Shown: one piece after another, positions 56,565-64,000 of the stretch
Numbering within the stretch: position 1 is the stretch's first letter
Layout: the number at the start of each line of letters is the position of its first letter
Made by a program: the position numbers and the translations under genes
The notes under the pieces: generated by a model
What the model was told of the DNA's origin: nothing
Database searches by the model: none
The model's input: only the letters and a program-made list of their open reading frames with translations
NCBI GenBank assembly: GCA_023101725.1
Contig: JALJCO010001181.1
Span: 266,800-330,799 of the forward strand
Length of the DNA stretch: 64,000 nucleotides
Source: Atherinomorus stipes
Taxonomy: Eukaryota; Chordata; Actinopteri; Atheriniformes; Atherinidae
Direction: 5' to 3'

Positions 56565-57076
56565 TGAACACGCTCTGACTGTTGATGGAGTGATCACTCT
56601 GACAGTAATAAACTGCAGCATCTTCAGCCTGAACTCCACTGATGGTCAGAGTGAAGTCAGTATTTCCAGAGTTTGATGCACTGAAGCGACTAGAAACTCC
56701 AGACTGACGATTTGTTGTACAGTAAATAAGAGGTTTAGGAACTTCTCCTGGTTTCTGAAAGTACCAGCTGAAGCAGTAACTAGTGCTTGGACTGACTTTA
56801 CATTTAATAGAGACAGTCTGTCCTGGAGAAACAGCCTGGGCTGCAGGAGTCTGAGTGATGGTGACTTGACCTGATGATCCTGGAAAATTAGAAAAAGACA
56901 AGAAGAGTTGAAATACATGAAGAAAGTGAATGCTGCTTGTTTCAGTGTTTCTCCATCACAGCAGAACATCATTGTGGTGAACCTGGTTGCATCCTGAAGC
57001 AAAGTTTTCACAAGAAAGTCTCACCCTGAACAAGGAGCCCCAGGGTGGTCAGCAGTAGAGTCAGTGACATCATCAT
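56565..57076 (-). CDS. IGL V segment B6 (family B, two extra Cys)
   Basis: Leader exon 57076-57025, intron 145 bp, V exon 56879-56565, open: [20 protein letters not shown], then [44 protein letters not shown] and [18 protein letters not shown]. The most diverged of the five Cys-bearing B members, yet it keeps both extra cysteines. It lies only 361 bp downstream of the B5 leader. Octamer 57154-57161. Confidence 0.9.
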
Positions 57077-57161
57077 TGTGTCTCTGAAAGGTCTGAACAG
57101 CCACTGATCAACACTGACCTCTTAACAGCTGGAAGCAGAGAGGCAGGACACATATGCAAAC

Positions 57162-57936
57162 ACACACAGTCAGTCAGCTGCTCATCATCCTCATCATCTC
57201 ATCATGGTTTATGCTCATGTTTGAGTTTTCACCAGAAAAATATGATTATGTAGCCATCAATTCATCCCCGCGGCTTGTCAACAATTTGAATTTTCATCCA
57301 AGTAATTTAGAAATAAGAAGGTATCAATGTCCAAACAACCTTTGATCTTGTGGTGATTTTGTTTTTGAGTCTGTTTCAAATCATTGTGCATCATCTTAAG
57401 AATTTCTGATTCATACTACAATCAAGATTAATTCTGAAAATTAATAGTCAAAGACCAAAATTATTTGACAGACATGATTAGTTTTTTCTGAAACTTTAGC
57501 CCAAAGAACATCTAACTTGTACATCAACATGAAAAGATGATTTCTAAATGTATAAGAGGGGAGAAAAAAAGATATCAGAGAAATAGTTTCAATTTAAAAA
57601 ATTCATGGGGTGATAATGTCTTCTTTAATTATTATTGCCTGTATAATTTTCTTCATGACAATAAGTCTTGATAGTTTTTACTTTTTAAGTTCAGGATAAT
57701 TAAAACAATTAGGTTAAACTGAGGTTAAAGGTTGAAGGCTTTTCCTAAATAAATAAAACTTCGTCAGTAATTACAGTGTGTTTTAATCACAAAACTTTTC
57801 AGCTGATAAAGTTGTTAATGTTTTGTTGGAAAATTGACTGACTGCAGTTGTTTGAGCATGTGTTAAAATGTCTGTGTCCAGTGAACTGTATCATTCTCTG
57901 CAGTCAGTTCAGTTTCTGTTCAGTCTGACTGAGGGA
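57162..57936. other. Spacer between B6 and A10
   Basis: AT-rich, no gene or repeat recognised. Confidence 0.6.
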
Positions 57937-57964
57937 GGTTTTTGTACAACTGTTTTTCACTGTG
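57937..57964 (-). other. 12-RSS of V A10
   Basis: CACAGTG, 12-bp spacer, ACAAAAACC; consensus. Confidence 0.9.
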
Positions 57965-58483
57965 TGAACACATACTGACTGTTGATTTCATGAGCACTCT
58001 GACAGTAATAAACTGCAGCATCTTCAGCCTGAACTCCACTGATGGTCAGAGTGAAGTCAGAGTTTGATCCACTGCCTGTAAAACGACTTGAAATCCCTGA
58101 TGCTCTGCTGCTAGCAAGATATATGAGGAGTTTAGGAGTTTGTCCATCTTTCTGTTGATACCAGGCTAAACGGTAGAGACCATAATAATAACAATTCTGA
58201 CTGGTTCTACATGTGATGGTGACGGTTCCTCCCAGATCAGATGTCTTTGCTGCAGGCTGAATCACTGTGACCTGTCCTCTGGACTCTGAGGATACAGAGA
58301 CAAAAACATAAAGCAGCTTCATGCTTTTGTGGGCTTCATTTCAGAGGGACGGATGTTCATAGAGGAGAGGAGTTGGATTCTCTGGACTTTACCTGTGAAG
58401 CAGCAGCAGAGGAGAGTCCAGATGAGGACGCAGATCAAAGTCATGTTTTTCATGAGGAGGATTTCTGTGGCTTCTGTTGTCAT
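57965..58483 (-). CDS. IGL V segment A10 (family A, extra Cys in CDR1)
   Basis: Leader exon 58483-58393, V exon 58285-57965, open. [17 protein letters not shown], then [50 protein letters not shown] and [18 protein letters not shown]. An additional Cys lies within CDR1. Octamer 58563-58570. It is the V closest to J4. Confidence 0.9.
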
Positions 58484-58619
58484 GAAGGACAGCTGTCAGT
58501 CATCCAGTCTTCAACTCTCAGGACTATAAACTCTCCCAGAGCACTGGAGCATGGTGCTGCTGATGCAAAGTGGCTCTCTATGGAAATGTTCTCACTCCAA
58601 CAGTAACTTGGATCAATCA

Positions 58620-59808
58620 TTTGACCTTCATTAGATTTACAATAATTGTTTGCTCTCTGCTACAACTCGACTTTGACATTTTTTTTGCACACGATGACTA
58701 TTTTCAAAAAGTTGTCAATCACCGGCTGCATTTGAGATGTTAAAAAAGTGTTTCAGAGTCTTGCTCACCATGAGAGTAAGTGGAAAATAAAGTTACATCT
58801 CTCTGTGGGTGAACTATTCCTTTAAAGGAGCTTACAATCAAATTTTAATCTCCTTCAGAGACCTTGAACATGTTGCTGAAAATTCATTTCAGAAATGTTT
58901 GCTCTGCTCAACTCAGATGTGATGATGTTTTGTTTGCAGGTTTAAAAGGAAAAAAGCTACAGAAGATTACATCAGAAACAAACATCCAGTATTTTATCTG
59001 TTATTGTCATATTGTAAAATTTAAACTTTATTTGTGGGTTTTATAAAGACCACAGTAAAACTGCAGAGAGCTTATCTGACATCAGTTGATGAGAGCTGTG
59101 CAGATACTGATCTTTACCTGTTTTAATGTTGTTTTAAATCTTTTAGGCCTTCATTCTTCTCTCTTTGTTCACACGTTTTTTTGGGTCTTCATGTCTGTGT
59201 TTACCATTTAATAAGGGCTTGCTGTTTCCTGATGGAGATGAGAAAATCTCAAAGTAAATTTAACACAATAAAGATCTGGCTTAATATTAATCATAAATAA
59301 ATGAAAAGAAGTAAAATCAGAAACTGACTTTGATATTTCTCTCATATTATTGTCTTCATGTTATTGGAGAGACCTCATGATGATCTGTGACACTAAGATG
59401 GAAATCTGAACCTAAGTAATTAAAAGAAAGAAGTTTAAAGTGATTTTAACTTAATAAAGGGTTAGCTTATTGCAATACACAAATGAATAGCTGTTGTTTT
59501 TGGTTGGTGTACATTATTTATTATTTATACATTTAATTTAACTTTGATTATATCTGTTGTTGTCATGATTACATTGTCCTGATGGTGTACATAACAATGT
59601 AGTACAGAAAATAATTGATGTTTTTTTTTTCTGTTGTTGTTGTTGTGATTTTTTTTTTTTTTTCTTGGGAACTTCATTTTTCTCTTTGATTGTTGTTTGT
59701 GTAGGACCCCAAGAATAGCTGCAGTTTATCACTGCCGCTAATGGGGATCCTCCATAAATGAAATAAAATAAAATAAAATGAAAACTTGAGCAGGAAATGG
59801 CATCTTAA
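58620..59808. other. Spacer downstream of A10, copy of the A3-A4 spacer
   Basis: No gene. Matches 30190-31370 with small differences, including the CCGGCTGCATTTGAGA repeat. Confidence 0.65.
59690..59780 (+). repeat. Retroposon 3' tail, copy 3
   Basis: Third copy of the GCTAATGGGGATCC-(AAATA)n tail. Confidence 0.5.
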
Positions 59809-60556
59809 AGGTGCCATGACATCAATTTTCACTTTTCTGGGGTTTTCGGTGTATAATATGATCTGTTGTGCACTGATGAGGCCATGTGAATGTCCAGAGT
59901 GAGAATCAAAGTTCCTGTTTATGGTCTGTCAGCTTTGTCTCTCTGCTCAGAAACAGTTGAATCAGACAGCAGGCTATCATTCTACGTAGTTCTATCATTC
60001 TACGTAATTTAATTGCTCCAATAAGAGCACACTATCAAGTAAACAGCGCCCCCCCCCTCCCCCTCCCTGTCTGATTCAGCTGCATGTATGGAGCTAGTAG
60101 TAACTTCTGTGCAGTCAGGTCTGGATTTTTTTCAAACAAATGGATTTAAAAGCAAACTTCTGCAGCAACACTGAGGGAGGCGACCACAACCTTGTCATTA
60201 CCTGTAAGTTTATTTATTTTCTAAATGCTGTCTTGTCTGATAAACGTAGCTCACACTGTCTGAAGTGCCCATGTTGCTAGCAGTTAGCCTTTAGCAAACT
60301 CTGACCGCAGCTTGACCTAGATTCTCCAAATAAGGTCATAGCCAAATAAGGTGTAGCCAATCAAAATGAAGTCAACGTGGTCTCCGGGTAAAGCTCCATA
60401 TCATCACCGGACCCAACTGTATTACTGAGGAAGTGAGGTCTGGCGTTTCAAAACAATACGCCGCTGTAAAAAATGCCGTTTTTTTCTTTGGAGTATTTAC
60501 ATATGCAGTAATGCCAACAACATAAACTAGTTTTTAACTGTTATGTCATCACTCCT
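59809..60556. mobile_element. TTAA-target MITE (piggyBac-like), 748 bp
   Basis: Flanked by TTAA at 59805-59808 and 60557-60560. Ends AGGTGCCATGACAT and reverse complement AGGAGTGATGACAT are imperfect inverted repeats. The paralogous spacer at about 37786-37800 reads GGCATCTTAAGCTAAAAATG without the insert, giving the empty site. No ORF with transposase similarity. Confidence 0.85.
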
Positions 60557-60696
60557 TTAAACTAAAAATGAACTGTGTTCAGATCGTGCAGCTATTTAAG
60601 TGGAAGAAATTCCACAACAAAGCACGTGGATGGAATGAAGTCTTATTAGGAAAAAGAGAATTCAAAGCACATGTTCTCTCTTAGATTATGAGTGTG

Positions 60697-61024
60697 TATT
60701 TTTAGAGCCTAAACAGTACTACATCGCATCTCCTACTAGCACGCCGATGTGCGTTCATGAAACTACGGAAGGCGCGGCAGACGAGATTGCGCGTTCTCTT
60801 TTTTTTTCATTCTTTGTTTTAAATCAATATCCAACCCCTCATGTGTTTGTCCCGGTTTTATTTGCAGCTCTGTCGCTTAGCACAATGTAAACAGCTAATT
60901 TCTTCTTCTACACTTGTAATGTCGGCAGAGTAGGCTCTGAACGCAGAGGCTTTCGTAGTTTCGTGAACGCACATTTGGGTGCTTCGCGGAAGTAAGATGT
61001 ACTTCTGTTTAGGCTCTAAAAATA
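60697..61024. mobile_element. Short MITE with inverted repeats
   Basis: Left TATTTTTAGAGCCTAAACAG and right CTGTTTAGGCTCTAAAAATA are perfect reverse complements. Inner parts (TGCGTTCATGAAACTACGG / TTTCGTAGTTTCGTGAACGC) are also complementary. 328 bp, no ORF. Possible TA target. Confidence 0.8.
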
Positions 61025-61760
61025 TAGTAAATGACGTTGTTTTGAGTAAATTGTGGACGCTACCCAATCAGGACACTTGAATTACATTGGACGAGCAGTA
61101 TGGAGGAATATTGACAAGTTTTTGTGGATTTTTATGGACCTTTTTGGCTTGGGCACAATCGAACTCTGTTATATGAAAGTTGGTGGAAAACAAGAAGCCT
61201 TCCTAATCACCGGCTGCATTTGAGATATTAAAAAAATGCCCCAGAGTCTTGCTGTATGTGGACAGAAAGACAAAAGGGGTTAATCAGGCAGCCCTAAGAA
61301 TGATGATAGTGATAATGGTTATGATGATTAAAAAAAAAAAAAAAAAAAAATTAATGTCATTATGCATGACGTGAGAGTTTGAGGCTAATGGATAACATTG
61401 GAAATGGACTCTTGGTTTCATCCATCCTAATTCACGATCACACATACTGTACTGTATAAACATCAATCTTAAAAATGAAACATTTTCCCACTTACACAAA
61501 ATTTGAGTCATTCAGCTTTAAAATGAATTATAAATAGTTATTTTTTACAGAGAATAAAGAGTCCAGGAGTACTTCAAAGCTCTTTTTTTGTTTTTAAATC
61601 TAATCACTTCAAAACTATTGTCATTGTACAATAAAATGTAAAGATATTTTTCAATGTTTATAAAGTATTCTGAAAATCAGTATTGAGTTTGCAAACATTA
61701 GAAATGTTCTGCTGCATTGTTTTGTTTCAGAGTCAGAGAGCCGTGTCTCTGTACATCCGA
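61025..61760. other. Spacer before J4
   Basis: No gene. A poly-A run lies at about 61331-61350. 61204-61255 repeats the CCGGCTGCATTTGAGA unit. Sequence from 61670 matches the J3 upstream region. Confidence 0.6.
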
Positions 61761-61799
61761 GGTTTTTGTACGGCGGTTCAATGAGTTTGTATCACTGTG
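61761..61799 (+). other. 23-RSS of J4
   Basis: GGTTTTTGT, 23-bp spacer, CACTGTG. Confidence 0.92.
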
Positions 61800-61837
61800 G
61801 TACACGTTCGGTGGAGGAACAAGACTGCATGTTAACT
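61800..61837 (+). CDS. IGL J4 segment
   Basis: 38 nt encoding [12 protein letters not shown], donor T|GTAAGT. His replaces the usual Asp or Glu after RL. Confidence 0.92.
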
Positions 61838-62836
61838 GTAAGTACATTTAATTCCTATAACCTTAGATTCAGACTTTCTGCTGTATTTAAAATGAAGGTA
61901 ATTTTTATGATCACTTTAAGTTTTTTTTTAATCATTATTATGATTATTAACTCAGATTATATGTTTGGGAAAACTAAAAACTTTTTCAGTAGTATTTCTC
62001 TGTGATTATTTGTTTTACTGATAATGCAATTTCATATTTGTCAGTCTAATAAGTTTTTTAGAAAAGTTTTCCTGCAGAAAATGACTTACATGTTGAACAG
62101 TTTAAGATTAAAAAAACATGATTTCTGTCACTAATTTGATGAGTTTAGACATAAAGTTCAGCATTTTCATTTGAAAACAAAGAAAAAACTTCAAAATCAA
62201 GGTCTGAACTTTTTCAGTCAGAAAATTGTTAGTTATCTGAAATCTAATGAAAATGAAAATAAATGTTACTTAAACATTAAATGAACTGAATTCTGTAAAC
62301 GGAACAAGTTACTTATTTGTTTAAAATATTTGATTTTCTTTGTCCAGTTTTATTATTAATGTAAAAAAGAATTCAGAGCCATCAAGAACTAGTTTTTTTT
62401 TTCATTTATAACAAATATATGTAAACTAACCCATGTTTTTACACATCAGTTAAAAAGTTACACAATACTGGATGTATCAGATTGATTAAATGTAATTTAT
62501 TGATCAAGTTAGTTTGTATGATAATGAAAAGAAGATACTTTTAGACAGCTGTGTGGTAAGAAAAAACAGTAAGGGTTTATACAATGTAGGGAGCATGAAA
62601 CATAGATTTAAATATTCTTCATCACTTAAATGATATAAAATGCATGATAATTTATGAAAACTGTAAGAAATCTGATTAATAATGAAGACAAGTGACAACA
62701 TGACCTGAATGTTGAAAATCTGGTTTTAAATTCTAATTCATGATTTTAGTTTGAAGCAAAGTGACTCAGAAGAAACTGAAAACATCTAAAAAAATGTCTT
62801 GAACATTTTTATCGTTATGGTCCTGAAACCTGTCTG

Positions 62837-62927
62837 TTGCTGTGGTTCAGCAGTGATGCACATCTGTTGCTATGGTAACTGAAATTAAAGCGAGAAGTGA
62901 AACAGTGAGGAGGGGTTTCATCTAATG
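62837..62927 (+). promoter_or_regulatory. Conserved X-box/IRF-like module before C4
   Basis: GTTGCTATGGTAAC at 62866-62879, then AAAGCGAGAAGTGAAACAG and GGGGTTTCATCT, 30 bp before the C4 acceptor. Confidence 0.6.
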
Positions 62928-62957
62928 TCTGCAATGTGTCTCTCTCTCTCTCTGCAG

Positions 62958-63286
62958 TGGGTCGAGTCGAGCCCACCCTGACGGTGCTGCCCCCCTCCAG
63001 TAAAGAAGTGGACCAGGGGAAGGCCACACTCATGTGTCTGGCCAACAAGGGCTTCCCCTCAGACTGGAGTCTGTCCTGGAAGGTGGACGGCAGCAGCAGC
63101 ATCAGCTATGAGGAGAAAAAGAGTCCCGGGATGCTGCAGAAGGACGGCCACTACAGCTGGAGCAGCACCCTGAGTTTCTCTGCAGATGAGTGGAGGAAGG
63201 TGGGCTCTGTGACCTGTAAGGCCACTCAGGGCTCCCAGTCTCCAGTCTCAGAGTTACTGAGGAGAGACCAGTGTTCCCAGTACTGA
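62958..63286 (+). CDS. IGL constant exon C4
   Basis: Acceptor [94 protein letters not shown]. Complete C domain with interchain Cys. CEAT has become CKAT. AATAAA at 63461-63466. Confidence 0.95.
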
Positions 63287-64000
63287 CCTGACTCACTGGG
63301 ACACTGAGAAATGAAACAGAGTACAAACAGAATCAGTCTTCTGCATCAACCACACCTTCTCTCATTTTCTGATCAACCAGTTTTTAATTTCTATTTCCTC
63401 TTTATTATTTTTTTCTTAATGTCTTTTCTCTTACTTTTATAACTGAAATATTCTCAACTTAATAAAGATAATTTTACAAAAGCAAGTGTTTTCATCAATG
63501 TTTTGGTGAAATAAATATAATCAGTTTCACCAGTTGCATAAAATAAACAAGAAATTACACCATAGCTGATTTAAAATCTTTATAGTTGCAAAGGTAAAAC
63601 ATAAAGACATTTTAATCATTCATATAAAGTTATGAAAGACATTTTTTGGTCTATACTTTATAAGTCAGAAGTAAATGAATGAATGAGTAAATTAAAAACT
63701 GACTTTGATATTTATGTCATATTATTTTCTTCATGTTATTGGAGATGATCTGTGACACTATGATAGAAATGTGAACCTTGTAATTAAAAGAAATCGTTTT
63801 AAGTGATTATACCTGAGCAGGAAATGACAGCTCAGACTAAAAATGAACTGTGTTCAGTTCGTGCAGCTCTTTGAGAGGAAGAAATTTAAAAATAAAAAAA
63901 CTTGGATGGATAAAGTCATATAAAAAAAAAAACGAAAATGCAAAGCACATGTTCTCTCTTCGATAATGAGTTTGTGTTTGTCAGTGTGTTCTCACTGAAC
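63287..64000. other. C4 3' flank and duplicated spacer to the right edge
   Basis: Follows the C2-to-B2 and C3-to-B3 spacers. The last bases (GTGTGTTCTCACTGAAC) correspond to 34925-34939, about 60 bp before the B2 coding end, so a further family-B V is expected just past the window. Confidence 0.7.

Overview
The window is vertebrate, most likely teleost, genomic DNA. The evidence is short immunoglobulin light-chain clusters with inverted V segments, a fish-type C-type lectin receptor gene, and many fish-type transposons (LINE L2-like, Tc1, hAT and TTAA MITEs, a long LTR element). I cannot name the species.

Left part (1-17 kb): the minus strand carries a type II membrane C-type lectin receptor. 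It runs from exon 1 (cytoplasmic tail with an ITIM-like VMYSNL, 17082-16965) through transmembrane, coiled-coil neck and two lectin-domain exons, and continues past the left edge of the window. The intron between the two lectin exons holds a complete 9.1-kb LTR retroelement (752-9846). It lies antisense to the gene, with nearly identical 1.9-kb LTRs, a TTCA target duplication, a gag-protease ORF and no reverse transcriptase. Intron 1 and the 5' flank (about 14.9-18.9 kb) are strikingly C-poor on the plus strand.

Right part (20.7-64 kb): an immunoglobulin light-chain locus of the fish kappa-like (probably L1) type. I count 16 V segments on the minus strand, 4 J segments on the plus strand and 4 C exons on the plus strand, plus a decayed C remnant. 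V segments carry 12-bp-spacer RSSs and J segments carry 23-bp-spacer RSSs, so V-J joining must occur by inversion. Two V families alternate. Family A has a QVTV(T/I)QPAAK framework and a promoter with a CTTTGCAT octamer. Family B has an [17 protein letters not shown] leader and, in most members, two extra cysteines.

Clusters: (1) A1 pseudo, B1, A2, J1, J2, C1; (2) A3 leader-frameshifted, A4, J3, C2; (3) B2, A5 truncated, A6, A7, no J, C3; (4) B3, A8, B4, A9 pseudo, B5, B6, A10, J4, C4. Sequence at the right edge predicts another family-B V just outside. Clusters 2-4 derive from block duplication, so transposon insertions in one copy can be compared with empty sites in another.

Points worth attention are the J deletion that orphans C3; a conserved X-box/IRF-like module before C2, C3, C4 and the decayed C; the paired extra cysteines of family B; single-base lesions in A1 and A3; and the clean empty/filled site of a TTAA MITE.
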